From CAWJMN01 sp963844055 (GTDB lineage Bacteria > Planctomycetota > Planctomycetia > Pirellulales > Pirellulaceae), in NCBI GenBank assembly GCA_963844055.1, contig CAWJMN010000001.1, positions 3,224,001 to 3,288,000 on the forward strand: a stretch of DNA of 64,000 nucleotides, written 5' to 3'. The position numbers were made by a program, and so were the translations under genes. This document shows, in pieces, positions 45,551 to 55,708 of the stretch. The notes below the pieces were generated by a model. It was given only the letters and a program-made list of their open reading frames with translations, searched no databases and had not been told where the DNA came from. Within the stretch, counting starts at the first letter, position 1. Every line of letters begins with the position of its first letter.

Positions 45551-47039
45551 TTGGCCGATACAAAGGTTGGTTAAAGACCGGCCAGAGATTGTCCGTAACC
45601 TGTTTCTGCTTACAGAATCGACCGCCAGGGGAGAGTTTGTTCGATTCTGCAATCGCCCCGCAAAGGAACGTGGAATCGTTGTGGGCATGCCTGTGGCAGA
45701 ATCTCGCTCGCTTGCCTTACCTCAGGATCAGGTGCTGTGTGAACGGTACCAGTCTGAGCAAGACGTTGCGGCCTTGGTAGAGGCTGCGCTGCACTGCGAT
45801 GCATATAGCCCTTGCGTGGGTGTGGAAGAGTCTGAACCGCCAAGCTGCTTGATACTCGACATCACCGGTTTGGCAGCATTTTTCGGTGGCGAAGTGGCTC
45901 TTGTGCAGCTTGCTGAGCAAGACTTTCGGCAAAGGCACCTTCAGGTCCTTATGGGGATGGGGGGCTCTGTTGGCTCTGCCTGGGCGGCCGCTCATTACCT
46001 GGCTAAATTCCGCGAACCCTGCCTCCTGCCTGCTGCTCCTTCGGCATTGCTCGCACCTTTGCCCTTAGGCGCTTTGAGACTTACCTCCAAGACGCTGGAA
46101 AAGCTTCATCGCTTAGGCCTGCGGACGATTGGCCAACTGAATCAGATCCAACGAAGCTTGCTGTTGTCACGGTTTGGCAGTGAAGTTGGCACGCGGCTTG
46201 ATCAACTCTATGGCATGCAGGAAGAGCTCATCACGCCTTGCCGCGCGGTACCCTTGTTTAAGGTGGTGCAGACGCTGGAATACGGCATCACGCACTTGCA
46301 AACCCTTCAGCAATTGGTGTTTCGTCTCATTCGGCAATTGCTATCTGGACTGGAGATCCGCCAGTCGGGAACGCGTCATCTTCAACTCTGTTTTCAGACG
46401 GAAAAGAAAACAGAGCAGACGCTTGATGTACGCCTCTGTCAAATCACGGCCTCGGTAGCTCAAGTAGAAGATATATTGCGGGTCAAGATCGACCGTCTAA
46501 GGATCGATGCGCCGATTATACAGATCTATGTCGAAGCCCTGGAAATCTCACGGCTGGAGCAAGCTCCCCAAGAGCTGTTTGAAGGAGATCACCAGCAACA
46601 ACATGCATTATCGGTTTTACTCAACCGGCTCAGTGGTCGCTTAGGGCATCAGTCGGTAACCCAGCCGAGCTTAACCCCCGACCCCATCCCTGAACGATCC
46701 ACCCAACTCATCCCAGCGACGGAGAAAACGAAGGCAAGCACCGGAATGAATGGAAGTGACTTACTTCCTCTCGATCGGCCGATTTGTCTTTTTCCAGAGC
46801 CAAAGACAATCGACGTCCTTTTGGTGGCCCCGGACTCCACTCCTGCCGTGCTCTTTGTGGCAGGCCGTCAGGTAGAGATCATTAGCCACTGGGGGCCAGA
46901 GCGGATTGAATCTGGGTGGTGGAACGGTCCCCAAGTACGACGCGACTATTTTGGCATCGAAACCAGCGAGGGGAGGCGGTTTTGGATCTTTCGTCGGCTC
47001 CAAGATGAACGCTGGTTCTTGCATGGAGAGTTCCTCTAA
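45501..47039 (+). CDS. imuB: ImuB, Y-family DNA polymerase-like protein
   Basis: About 512 residues from ATG 45501, inside the end of imuA. It opens RILCLWFPDWPIQRL, then GMPVAESRSLALPQD and CLILDITGLAAFFGG, followed by the fingers/thumb helix-hairpin-helix GLRTIGQLNQIQRSLLLSRFG and a little-finger-like domain. In ImuB the polymerase active-site acids are usually lost; here the second acidic pair of true Y polymerases is not apparent, in agreement with a non-catalytic hub role that recruits DnaE2 to the clamp. The C-terminal region is typical of the family (GPERIESGWW). 3 bases separate it from dnaE2. Confidence 0.88.
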   Translation: MTPPARIQRILCLWFPDWPIQRLVKDRPEIVRNLFLLTESTARGEFVRFCNRPAKERGIVVGMPVAESRSLALPQDQVLCERYQSEQDVAALVEAALHCDAYSPCVGVEESEPPSCLILDITGLAAFFGGEVALVQLAEQDFRQRHLQVLMGMGGSVGSAWAAAHYLAKFREPCLLPAAPSALLAPLPLGALRLTSKTLEKLHRLGLRTIGQLNQIQRSLLLSRFGSEVGTRLDQLYGMQEELITPCRAVPLFKVVQTLEYGITHLQTLQQLVFRLIRQLLSGLEIRQSGTRHLQLCFQTEKKTEQTLDVRLCQITASVAQVEDILRVKIDRLRIDAPIIQIYVEALEISRLEQAPQELFEGDHQQQHALSVLLNRLSGRLGHQSVTQPSLTPDPIPERSTQLIPATEKTKASTGMNGSDLLPLDRPICLFPEPKTIDVLLVAPDSTPAVLFVAGRQVEIISHWGPERIESGWWNGPQVRRDYFGIETSEGRRFWIFRRLQDERWFLHGEFL

Positions 47040-47042
47040 GCC

Positions 47043-49124
47043 ATGCAATATGCCGAACTGCATTGTTTATCCAACTTTTCCTTTTTGGAAGCGGCTTCTC
47101 ACCCTGAGGAATTGGTGGCTAGGGGAGCAGAGCTCGGCTATAGCGCGATCGCCATCACGGATCGCAACAGCTTGGCAGGCGTGGTACGAGCCCATACAGC
47201 AGCCATCGACAACCCGATCAAACTTATCATTGGCGCGGAGATCCAGCCGATCGATGCACCGCCGATTGTACTTTGGGCCAAGAATCGAAAAGGATACGGC
47301 AACCTTTGTAGCCTTATCACCACAGGAAGAATGCGTGCCGCCAAGGGAGAGTGTACGCTGCGCCAAAGTGACATCGCCAATTATTCGGGGGATCTACTGG
47401 CGGGGATCGTCCCTCCCACCACTTCGGAAGGATTGACGAGCGCCGCTTGCCACACCTATCGCGACATTTTTGGGGACGCCTGCTATTTGCTTGCCGAGCT
47501 TTATCACGGCCCACACGATCACTACCGCCTTGCCTGGCTGAAAGAGCTTTCACAAAAGAGCCGTATCCCTTTAGTTGCGGCCGGCAACATCCTGTTTCAT
47601 GTTCCCGAACGGAAGGTTTTGCATGATGTAATCACGGGGATTCGGTATGGCGTTCCTGTCTCAAAGGTGGTGGAACACCTTTTGCCCAGTGCTCAGCGCC
47701 ATTTGCGAAGCCTAGAAGAGCTCGAACTTGCATTTGCAAAGATTCCTCAAGCACTAACCAGAACCCTTGAAATCATCGAACAATGCAACTTTTCGCTGGC
47801 GGAGTTGCGCTATGAATATCCCGAAGAGTTGGCTCCCGCCGGACTCACTCCGATCCAGCATTTAAGTGACTTAACTTGGAAGGGAGCCAAACTTCGCTAT
47901 CCGCAAGGATTGCCCAGCAAAGTAAGGCAGTTGATCCTGCATGAGCTGAAGCTGATTGAAGACTTGCAGTATGAACCCTATTTTTTGACGGTGTGGGATC
48001 TGGTGCGATTTGCCCGTTCACGCGACATTCTCTGCCAGGGGCGCGGATCGGCCGCTAACTCGGTGGTTTGTTTTTGTTTGGGAATCACGGCCGTCGATCC
48101 TGAGCGGATCAATGTGCTGTTTGAACGGTTTGTCAGCCGAGAGCGTGATGAAGCTCCGGATATCGATGTAGATTTTGAGCATGAACGGCGAGAAGAGGTG
48201 CTGCAGTACCTGTACGCCAAGTATGGCCGCGATCGTGCCGGCATCACGGCGGTAACTGTCACCTATCGTCCACGATCTGCAATCCGCGATGTGGGCAAAG
48301 CTCTGGGGTTCTCTAACGATCTTGTCGATCGCTTGGCCAAAAATGCAGGCCACTACGATGCGGCCGAGGATTTCCCGAAGCGGTGTGCTGAAGCGGGCCT
48401 TGATGTTCAGTCTTTGATTGGTCGGCAGTTTCTCTACCTGCTTAAAGAGCTTATTGGATTTCCACGTCATTTGTCACAGCATACGGGAGGCATGGTCATT
48501 ACCAAGGGGCCGCTCCATGATTTGGTGCCTATCGAACGGGCTGCCATGGAAGGCCGAACCGTCGTTTCTTGGAATAAAGATGATCTAGATGCACTGGGGA
48601 TTCTTAAAGTGGATTGCCTTGCGCTGGGCATGTTAACGGCCATTCGCAAATGCTTTCAGCTGATTCAGCAAACCACCGGCCAGCAATGGACCTTGGCCAC
48701 CGTTCCCGAGGAGGACCCGCAGGTTTACGACATGATGTGTCGCGCGGATACGATTGGCGTCTTTCAGATTGAGAGCCGGGCCCAGATGTCGATGCTGCCA
48801 CGCCTCAAGCCCCGTTGCTTTTACGACCTGGTGATTGAAGTGGCTCTCGTTCGCCCTGGGCCAATTCAGGGAGACATGGTGCATCCTTATTTGCGCCGCG
48901 CAACGGTGAAGAAGAGACGATCTACCCTAATGACGCAGTTCGGGAGGTACTTCGTAAGACCCTGGGAGTCCCTCTATTTCAAGAGCAGTGCATGCAACTT
49001 GCCGTGGTTGCCGCTGGCTTTACTCCCGGGGAGGCTGACCAACTACGACGTGCGATGGGAGCTTGGCGACGACCTGGAATCATCGAAAAGTTCAAAACCA
49101 AGCTGCTCGAAGGGATGCAGCTAA
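47043..49124 (+). CDS. dnaE2: Error-prone DNA polymerase DnaE2, N-terminal part of a frameshifted gene
   Basis: Starts with the PHP domain (YAELHCLSNFSFLEAASHPEELV, ITDRNSL), followed by the palm with GRGSAANSVVCFCLGIT and the catalytic PDIDVDFEHERREEV. DnaE2 lacks some PHP metal ligands, as here where C replaces H in the first motif. Real coding in this frame ends near HPYLRR at about 48898; the remaining residues to 49124 are noise. One missing C in CGCCGCGC restores the frame to the following ORF. The full protein would be about 1,026 residues, normal for the family. It is the translesion polymerase of the ImuABC complex. Confidence 0.9.
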   Translation: MQYAELHCLSNFSFLEAASHPEELVARGAELGYSAIAITDRNSLAGVVRAHTAAIDNPIKLIIGAEIQPIDAPPIVLWAKNRKGYGNLCSLITTGRMRAAKGECTLRQSDIANYSGDLLAGIVPPTTSEGLTSAACHTYRDIFGDACYLLAELYHGPHDHYRLAWLKELSQKSRIPLVAAGNILFHVPERKVLHDVITGIRYGVPVSKVVEHLLPSAQRHLRSLEELELAFAKIPQALTRTLEIIEQCNFSLAELRYEYPEELAPAGLTPIQHLSDLTWKGAKLRYPQGLPSKVRQLILHELKLIEDLQYEPYFLTVWDLVRFARSRDILCQGRGSAANSVVCFCLGITAVDPERINVLFERFVSRERDEAPDIDVDFEHERREEVLQYLYAKYGRDRAGITAVTVTYRPRSAIRDVGKALGFSNDLVDRLAKNAGHYDAAEDFPKRCAEAGLDVQSLIGRQFLYLLKELIGFPRHLSQHTGGMVITKGPLHDLVPIERAAMEGRTVVSWNKDDLDALGILKVDCLALGMLTAIRKCFQLIQQTTGQQWTLATVPEEDPQVYDMMCRADTIGVFQIESRAQMSMLPRLKPRCFYDLVIEVALVRPGPIQGDMVHPYLRRATVKKRRSTLMTQFGRYFVRPWESLYFKSSACNLPWLPLALLPGRLTNYDVRWELGDDLESSKSSKPSCSKGCS

Positions 49125-50122
49125 ACGGAATTAGCGGTGAATTTGCCGAGCGAGTCTTTAACCAGATCAGCGGCTTTGGAGAGTATGGATTTCCTGAGTC
49201 GCATGCAGCCAGCTTTGCCCTGCTGGTTTACGTGTCGGCATGGCTAAAGCATTACCATCCTGCAGCGTTTGCTGCGGCCCTGATCAACAGCCAGCCGATG
49301 GGCTTTTATGCGCCGGCTCAACTTATTCAAGATGCTCGCAAGCATGGAGTCGCGGTGCTTACCGCTGACGTGAATTATAGTGACTGGGACTGTACGCTCG
49401 AAGAGCGAGCGATTCGTTTGGGCCTACGACTTGTCGTTGGCCTGCAGCAATCGGTAGTGGAGGCCATTGTTGCCGCGCGGCAGGGGGCTAAATTCCAATC
49501 GCTGGATGATTTGGTAGCCAGGGCGCAGCTCACGCAGGCTCAGGTTTCCGTACTTGCAGAGGCCGATGTTCTGCGGAGCTTTGGTAAAAGTCGCCGTGAC
49601 ACCCTTTGGAATGCAATGGCCTTCGATGCTCGTCCCCAACAAAGGCTGTTATTTGATCTCTTAGGAGACAGCGATGAGCCTCCAGCAACCTTGCCCATTA
49701 TGTCTCCCGAAGAAGAAGTCTATGCCGATTACCATTCGATCGGCATGTCGCTCCGTTCGCATCCGATCGCTTTTCAAAGGGAGCGGCTTAGCCGTTTGGG
49801 GGTGAAATCCTCTAGCGATCTTTTACGTACGCCCAGTAACACTTGGATTCGTGCTGCGGGAATTGTTCTGCTGCGCCAGCGTCCCAGCACCTCCAAAGGG
49901 ATTACTTTTGTGACGCTGGAAGATGAGACCGGAACAGTAAATCTCATCCTGCATCAAGCGACCTGGGATTACTTTCGCGCTATCACGCGTCACTCTCAGG
50001 CTTGGCTGGTGCACGGGGTTTTAGAATCCCGAGAAACCGTCGTGCATGTGATCGTCCGACGCGTAGAAGACTTAGCGAAGCGACTGAAGTCGCTTCCCGT
50101 AAAATCGCGAGACTTTCGATGA
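48992..50122 (+). CDS. dnaE2: Error-prone DNA polymerase DnaE2, C-terminal part of a frameshifted gene
   Basis: This frame continues DnaE2. It is open and family-like from about 48900 (GEEETIYPNDAVREVL, then FQEQCMQLAVVAAGFTPGEADQLRRAMG), although the first usable start is the ATG at 48992. It contains GFGEYGFPESHAASFALLVY and the helix-hairpin-helix region, then the OB-fold (VLLRQRPSTSKGITFVTLEDETG) and a C-terminal tail. It was one gene with 47043-49124. Confidence 0.88.
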   Translation: MQLAVVAAGFTPGEADQLRRAMGAWRRPGIIEKFKTKLLEGMQLNGISGEFAERVFNQISGFGEYGFPESHAASFALLVYVSAWLKHYHPAAFAAALINSQPMGFYAPAQLIQDARKHGVAVLTADVNYSDWDCTLEERAIRLGLRLVVGLQQSVVEAIVAARQGAKFQSLDDLVARAQLTQAQVSVLAEADVLRSFGKSRRDTLWNAMAFDARPQQRLLFDLLGDSDEPPATLPIMSPEEEVYADYHSIGMSLRSHPIAFQRERLSRLGVKSSSDLLRTPSNTWIRAAGIVLLRQRPSTSKGITFVTLEDETGTVNLILHQATWDYFRAITRHSQAWLVHGVLESRETVVHVIVRRVEDLAKRLKSLPVKSRDFR

Positions 50123-50727
50123 CAAGCAAGCTAGCGGAGGGGAACCCCAACTGCGTCCATGAGACATTAGGCGAATGATCAACGGACCAAGAAGAACAAA
50201 CCACGCGGCCAGAGGTAGAACTAAACTTTCGAACATCATGGGGAAGATCCTGGCATCAAGGCTTAAGGACAGCGCAAAAGAAACATAAAACTCTTGAGCC
50301 TGCATATATGCCTCGATCAAACCTCATGACAAACTGGCATTACTTGCCGGCCAAGCTTGACGAGGCAGTTCAGCAGGGTCAAACTATCAGAGCAATCCTT
50401 CGAAAAAGCTTAACGGGGAGTAGAAACGCAGGCTCGATAGATGCTCTCTAGTCCAGAAACCACGCTCACCCGCTGTATTTACAAAACACTTATTTCCACT
50501 CCTCTCCACGTGGAAGTAAAAGGCAGAGGATCATCCAATCTTCCATACTGGCTACTACGACAAATAACACGATGCCAAAAACTGCTGCTGGAATTATTTG
50601 CCAAAGGGCGTGAGCCCAAGGCAATCATGGCAGCCTACCCAAGGCGTTATACCTGCCTTTGCCTGAGTGGCGAGACCAATAGGAAACGTTTTGGTCGAGA
50701 GCTAACCCGATTGTAAGGAACGAGTTG
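50123..50727. other. Intergenic region, no gene supported
   Basis: About 600 bases. Frames such as 50441-50716 (91 codons, basic, Arg/Cys-rich) show no family feature and no ribosome site. It presumably holds the promoter of the GH13 gene. Confidence 0.55.
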
Positions 50728-52575
50728 ATGCCGGAAACGACGAGCGAGCCGGTGCATGGCGGAATGGGATCTATTCTGCACGAAGGGGGTGTCGCATTTC
50801 GCGTGTGGGCGCCGCACGCGGACGCGGTATATGTGACAGGCTCCTTTAATAATTGGTCGGTCGATGCCAACCCCATGGTGAAAGAGGAGGGGGGCTACTG
50901 GTACGCGAATGTCGCTTCTGCGGCAGTTGGCCACGAATATCGCTACCGCATCTTGAATGGCGACAAACAACTCCTGCGTACGGACCCCTACGCACGCCAA
51001 GTCATTAATTCCATTGGCAACGCAGTGATCCACGACCCGCACTTTGACTGGGACGGAGATGATTTCCACTTGCCGGCCGTCAATGAACTGGTCATCTACG
51101 AACTGCACCTGGGAACGTTCCATGACAAAGAGGATGGCAAGACGGACAAGTTCGCTGAAGCCATACAGAAGCTGGACCATTTGAAACGCCTAGGGGTCAA
51201 TGCGATTGAAGTAATGCCCTTGGCAGAGTTCGCTGGCAATTTGTCCTGGGGATACAATCCCGCCTGCATTTTTGCGGTAGAGAATTCGTATGGCGGCCCG
51301 GACGGCTTTAAACGATTTGTTAAAGCCGTGCATCAAGCTGGCATCGGGGTGATTCTCGATGTCGTCTACAACCATTTTGGCCCGAGTGATTTGGACCTAT
51401 GGCAATTTGACGGCTGGAGTGAGAATGGGCAGGGGGGGATCTACTTCTACAACGATTGGAAGGCAGAGACCCCTTGGGGTTCTACTCGACCCGACTATGG
51501 CCGTAAGGAAGTACGACAGTTCATTCGCGACAATGCCTTGATGTGGCTGGACGAATACCACGTTGACGGCCTGCGGCTCGATATGACGCTGTTTATTCGT
51601 AATGTGCACGGAAATGGTGATCCTGGAGCTGACTTGCCGGATGGCTGGAGCCTGGTTCAGGAAATTAATCGCGACGTAAAAGAGAAGCATCCTGGCCGCA
51701 TCACCATCGCTGAAGATTTGCAAAACGACGATCGGATTACCAATGGTATAGAGCAAGGGGGAGCGGGCTTTACCGCGCAATGGGGTGCACGGTTTGTCCA
51801 TCCAATTCGAGCCGCTGTCATCACGCCTAACGATGACCAACGCTCGCTCGACAGCGTTCGTATCGCACTAGAGGGTCGGTATAATGGCGATCCGTTCCAA
51901 CGAGTTATCTATAGCGAGTCGCACGATGAAGTCGCCAATGGAAAGGCGCGCGTAGCCTCCGAGATCGACCCCAAGAATCCCGAAAGCTGGTTCGCCCAAA
52001 AACGAACCACGTTGGCGGCGGCCTTAGTCCTTACAGCGCCCGGCATTCCGATGCTGTTTCAAGGACAAGAGTTCCTTGAAGATGGCTGGTTTCAAGATAC
52101 GGTGCCGCTCGACTGGCACAAGTCAGAAGAATTCAGCGGCCTAGTGCGGATGTATCGTGACCTGATTCAGCTGCGCCTTAATAAAGCAGGCGTAACGCGA
52201 GGGCTTACAGGATCCGGACTGAACACCTTTCATCAGAATCAGGCAGAAGACCTCATCGCCTATCATCGTTGGCACCAAGGGGGCCCGGGCGATGATGTGC
52301 TGGTCGTCGTGAACCTATCACATGTTCCCCATGAGAACTACATACTGGGGTTTCCGGCATTGGGGACGTGGCGATTGCGACTGAACAGCGACTGGAATGG
52401 TTACAGCCGAGGCTTTGGCAATCAGGCCTCTTCCGATGTGGTTGCCGTCGCTGTGCCGACAGCCGATCCGCAAAATTCGAATGCCCTTACGCGAGATGGC
52501 TTTCCCGCCGAGGGAGTTATCAGCATTGGCCCCTATAGTGTTTTGGTATTCTCACAAGACAAACCGGCCGTATAG
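50728..52575 (+). CDS. GH13 glycoside hydrolase with N-terminal CBM48, glucan-branching-enzyme-like
   Basis: 615 residues. A CBM48 domain is at about 15-100 (FRVWAPHADAVYVTGSFNNW). The GH13 barrel shows region I DVVYNH, region II GLRLDMT with the nucleophile Asp, ITIAEDL with the acid Glu and region IV SESHDEVANGK, the last typical of alpha-glucan branching enzymes. The C-terminal beta domain follows. It could branch glycogen or act on alpha-glucans in trehalose metabolism; a treY/treZ pair is absent. ATG 50728 follows a TTG codon and is preferred. Confidence 0.88.
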   Translation: MPETTSEPVHGGMGSILHEGGVAFRVWAPHADAVYVTGSFNNWSVDANPMVKEEGGYWYANVASAAVGHEYRYRILNGDKQLLRTDPYARQVINSIGNAVIHDPHFDWDGDDFHLPAVNELVIYELHLGTFHDKEDGKTDKFAEAIQKLDHLKRLGVNAIEVMPLAEFAGNLSWGYNPACIFAVENSYGGPDGFKRFVKAVHQAGIGVILDVVYNHFGPSDLDLWQFDGWSENGQGGIYFYNDWKAETPWGSTRPDYGRKEVRQFIRDNALMWLDEYHVDGLRLDMTLFIRNVHGNGDPGADLPDGWSLVQEINRDVKEKHPGRITIAEDLQNDDRITNGIEQGGAGFTAQWGARFVHPIRAAVITPNDDQRSLDSVRIALEGRYNGDPFQRVIYSESHDEVANGKARVASEIDPKNPESWFAQKRTTLAAALVLTAPGIPMLFQGQEFLEDGWFQDTVPLDWHKSEEFSGLVRMYRDLIQLRLNKAGVTRGLTGSGLNTFHQNQAEDLIAYHRWHQGGPGDDVLVVVNLSHVPHENYILGFPALGTWRLRLNSDWNGYSRGFGNQASSDVVAVAVPTADPQNSNALTRDGFPAEGVISIGPYSVLVFSQDKPAV

Positions 52576-53201
52576 GCAAAACATTCGAACCGCCAATGCT
52601 GCGAGGCAGGCGCGGGCATCGTGCCAGAGCATTGCGTTGGGCTACGACGCTGGAGAGATCCCAAGAAGTATTACGATCATCACCCTTGTCGGGCAATCGC
52701 TTCCACTTCTGCGGAAAAGATGTCGCCGAGGGCAGTATTAGGAACTTCGTTCCACGGTTTCAGTACAAAGCGGCAGGGCCATCACAACAACTGCCGTACC
52801 CCAGCGATCAAAGTGGCATGGAAAACAGGGGGTAGTAATGGATTATAGGATGGAGCTAACGAAAGTCATCTATTACGCGAAGAATGATGCATTCCCGTCC
52901 AAAGATTGCGGACACATCTGAATCGCCTGAAGGTCTCTGAATCGTCTTCATCGTGGCATCTATCGCCGCCGGTAGCGATTCTAGAGGGAGTTGAGAGCGT
53001 CATTGGCTCGGCAGCGATTCTGATGCCGTTTCTTCACAGGTCAGAACGCCTCATCAACACCTAAGCGAACCTTTCCCTGGGGGCTGTCGCGGCCGACGAA
53101 TGCGGCCATAAAATACTCTCTTGCACTAGCTAGAATACGCTTGGCGAGCGAAGTTACGTACCGCCATACCCTTGATCACGACTTTGTCGTAGGACCCAAC
53201 A
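52576..53201. other. Intergenic region, no gene supported
   Basis: About 625 bases between same-strand genes. Short frames only. A minus-strand stretch at about 53035-53150 reads AREYFMAAFVGRDSPQGKV before a stop but has no start or family. Nothing else is seen. Confidence 0.5.
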
Positions 53202-55640
53202 ATGGCCTTCCCCGCAATTACCAGCCGTATGGTTTGTCTTGGCCTGGCTATTCTTTGCTTGTCTGCGCCGTTGCAGGCACAAGTTCACTATCACGATAAC
53301 GACAGCCCCTGGGGGCAGCGGGCGGACTCGGGGCCGGATGCAAAAGTGCCCGGCTGGTTCTACAACCTTGGCATCACCGGATTGCGTGCTCAGCTCGTCG
53401 CCGATCAGCCCAAGGCGTTGCTAATCAAGTACGTGTTTCCCAGCTCACCAGCCGCGGGGCATGTCGAGGTTGGTGACCTGATCCTTGGCGCTGGTGGAGA
53501 GCTGTTCCAAGAACCTCATCGCAATGGTTACGGCGAAAAAGTCTTTGGCGCAGATGGCCCCCTCTCAGAATTTGCCCAAGTGCTTGAAGCTTGTCAAAGC
53601 GGCGATAGTCAGGGGAAGCTCTCCCTCACGCTTCAGCGCGGCAACGAGATGAAAGAGGTCGTTCTAGATGTAGGGCAGAAATACGGCACCTATTCTGCCA
53701 CCTATCCAGGTACTTGCGCCAAGTCGGACAAAGTGCTTGCCGAGCTGCTTGCGTACCTAGTTGAACATCAATCGGAAGATGGCTCGTTCGGCAATCCTGT
53801 CCACAACACGTTTGCGCCGCTGGCTTTGTTAGCCAGTGGCGATGCCAAGTACCTGCCGGCCATCGAGCGCAATGTACGCTTGCATTGCCGCGAAACCCGT
53901 CCAGGAGACAAACGCTACTACGATTTAATCAACTGGAGCTACATGAGCGCCGCAATTGTGCTCAGTGAGTATTACTTTGCTACGGGAGAGAAATGGGTAC
54001 TGCCTGAATTGCAGGAGGTCCCTGACCATTTGGCAAAAGGCCAGTACCTTCACATGTCGCAAATCAATCCCAAGGCCAAGCAGTCTCACCCGGATTCCTT
54101 TCCCAAAGGGCCCAAGGATTCTCACGGTGGTTGGGGGCACAATCCGGGCTTTGAAGGGTACGGCCCCATCGCGATGCTCACGGGCCAGGGAGCATTGGCC
54201 TATTCGCTGATGCACCGCTGTGGGATCAAGGTCGATCGCGAGCAGCACGACGCCGCTTACGAGTTCCTCAAAAAGGGAACGGGGCAAAACGGATATGTCT
54301 GGTACGGTGACCAAATCGGCGGTGGTCCCAACGGATGGGCCGACATGGGCAGAACAGGAGCCGCTGGCATCGCCAACCACCTTAGCCCGTATTCCGAACC
54401 CGTCTATCGCGAACGGGCGCAGGCTCATGCCAAGGTGATCGGCCTGCATCCACAGAGCTTTCCTGACACCCATGGCTCGCCGACGATGGGCATGGCCTAC
54501 ACAGCGCTTGCCGCCAACTTAGAACCTGACAGCTTTCGCAACCTATTGGACGCCAATCGGTGGTGGTTTACTTTGGCCCAGTGCACCGACGGCAGCTTCT
54601 ATTATCAGCCCAATCGTGATAATGCCGGCTACGGTTCCGATGCCCGCATGACAGCATCCTGCGTGGTGGCATTCATCTTCACGATCCCTAAGCACAGCCT
54701 AGTAATCACCGGCAAGGAGGCCAATGCCCCCGCCAAGCCGGACAGCAAGGTTGGTGCGTCCAAAAAGCCGATTTCGGTGTTTGTACTTGCTGGTCAGTCG
54801 AATATGGAAGGGCAAGGATTCATTCAGGCCGACCCGCAGCGAAACCAAGGGAAAGGGAGCCTAGAATACGTTGCCAAACAACCCGCTACGGCCGACAAGT
54901 TCAAACACCTCCTCGGAAATGAGGGGCAGTGGATCGTCCGTGACGATGTCTGGATCCACTATCTGGATCGGAAGGGGAAACTTACCGTCGGCTATGGAGC
55001 CAAAGAAGACCGGATCGGTCCGGAACTCGGATTTGGCTACATCATCGGAGAATCGTATGAGGAACCTGTTTTACTAATTAAGCTGGCATGGGGCGGGAAG
55101 AGTCTCGCCCAGGATTTCCGGCCGCCAAGTTCTGGGGGTGAAGTCGGGTCTTACTATAAGGAAATCGTTCAGCGGACGAAGGATGTGCTCGCCAACCTAA
55201 AGACGGAGTTCCCAGAGATCGCTGACCGTGGCTACAAGCTGGCAGGTTTCGGCTGGCATCAGGGGTGGAACGACCGAGTCAACCAAGCCTTCAATGATGA
55301 GTATGAAAAGAATATGGCAAACTTCATTCGCGACATCCGCAAGGATCTCGGGGTGAAGGATCTGCCGTTCGTGATCGCCGAAACAGGAATGACCGGCAAA
55401 AATGAAAAACACCCCCGGGCATTGTCGCTGATGAAAGCCCAGGCGGCCGTCGCCGAGTACGAGGAATTCCGGGGTAACGTCGCGTTTGTCGGCACAAGGG
55501 ATTTCTGGCGCGAGCAAGAAGTATCACCGACAGGGCAGGGGTATCACTGGAACACCAACGCCGAGACTTATTACCTTATTGGCGAAGCGATGGGGAACGC
55601 CATGAAGAAGCTGTGTGAGGCGAAGGCCGCCGCAAATTAA
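53202..55640 (+). CDS. DUF6288 protein fused to a SASA (sialate O-acetylesterase) domain
   Basis: 812 residues with a signal peptide (to about LQAQ). Residues 30-150 form a PDZ-like segment (GVTGLRAQL-type, with HVEVGDLILGAGGELF), and about 160-500 is an all-alpha toroid like that of DUF6288 proteins (YLVEHQSEDGSFGNPVHNTFAPLALLAS; HGGWGHNPGFEGYGP). From about 525 comes a SASA esterase domain: VFVLAGQSNMEGQGF with the nucleophile serine, RIGPELGFGYIIG and GFGWHQGWND, ending with WNTNAETYYLIGEAMG. DUF6288 and SASA are normally separate proteins; the fusion suggests joint action on an acetylated glycan. Confidence 0.85.
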   Translation: MAFPAITSRMVCLGLAILCLSAPLQAQVHYHDNDSPWGQRADSGPDAKVPGWFYNLGITGLRAQLVADQPKALLIKYVFPSSPAAGHVEVGDLILGAGGELFQEPHRNGYGEKVFGADGPLSEFAQVLEACQSGDSQGKLSLTLQRGNEMKEVVLDVGQKYGTYSATYPGTCAKSDKVLAELLAYLVEHQSEDGSFGNPVHNTFAPLALLASGDAKYLPAIERNVRLHCRETRPGDKRYYDLINWSYMSAAIVLSEYYFATGEKWVLPELQEVPDHLAKGQYLHMSQINPKAKQSHPDSFPKGPKDSHGGWGHNPGFEGYGPIAMLTGQGALAYSLMHRCGIKVDREQHDAAYEFLKKGTGQNGYVWYGDQIGGGPNGWADMGRTGAAGIANHLSPYSEPVYRERAQAHAKVIGLHPQSFPDTHGSPTMGMAYTALAANLEPDSFRNLLDANRWWFTLAQCTDGSFYYQPNRDNAGYGSDARMTASCVVAFIFTIPKHSLVITGKEANAPAKPDSKVGASKKPISVFVLAGQSNMEGQGFIQADPQRNQGKGSLEYVAKQPATADKFKHLLGNEGQWIVRDDVWIHYLDRKGKLTVGYGAKEDRIGPELGFGYIIGESYEEPVLLIKLAWGGKSLAQDFRPPSSGGEVGSYYKEIVQRTKDVLANLKTEFPEIADRGYKLAGFGWHQGWNDRVNQAFNDEYEKNMANFIRDIRKDLGVKDLPFVIAETGMTGKNEKHPRALSLMKAQAAVAEYEEFRGNVAFVGTRDFWREQEVSPTGQGYHWNTNAETYYLIGEAMGNAMKKLCEAKAAAN

Positions 55641-55708
55641 CCACTGCCATGCGATGTACAGCCCCTAACGGTTTATGCCTTTTCTCCTTTTGATAACAGA
55701 GATTGACC

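Noticed and set aside
50441..50716. Plus-strand frame of 91 codons before the GH13 gene
   Set aside because: Arg/Cys-rich, no start signal and no recognised motif.
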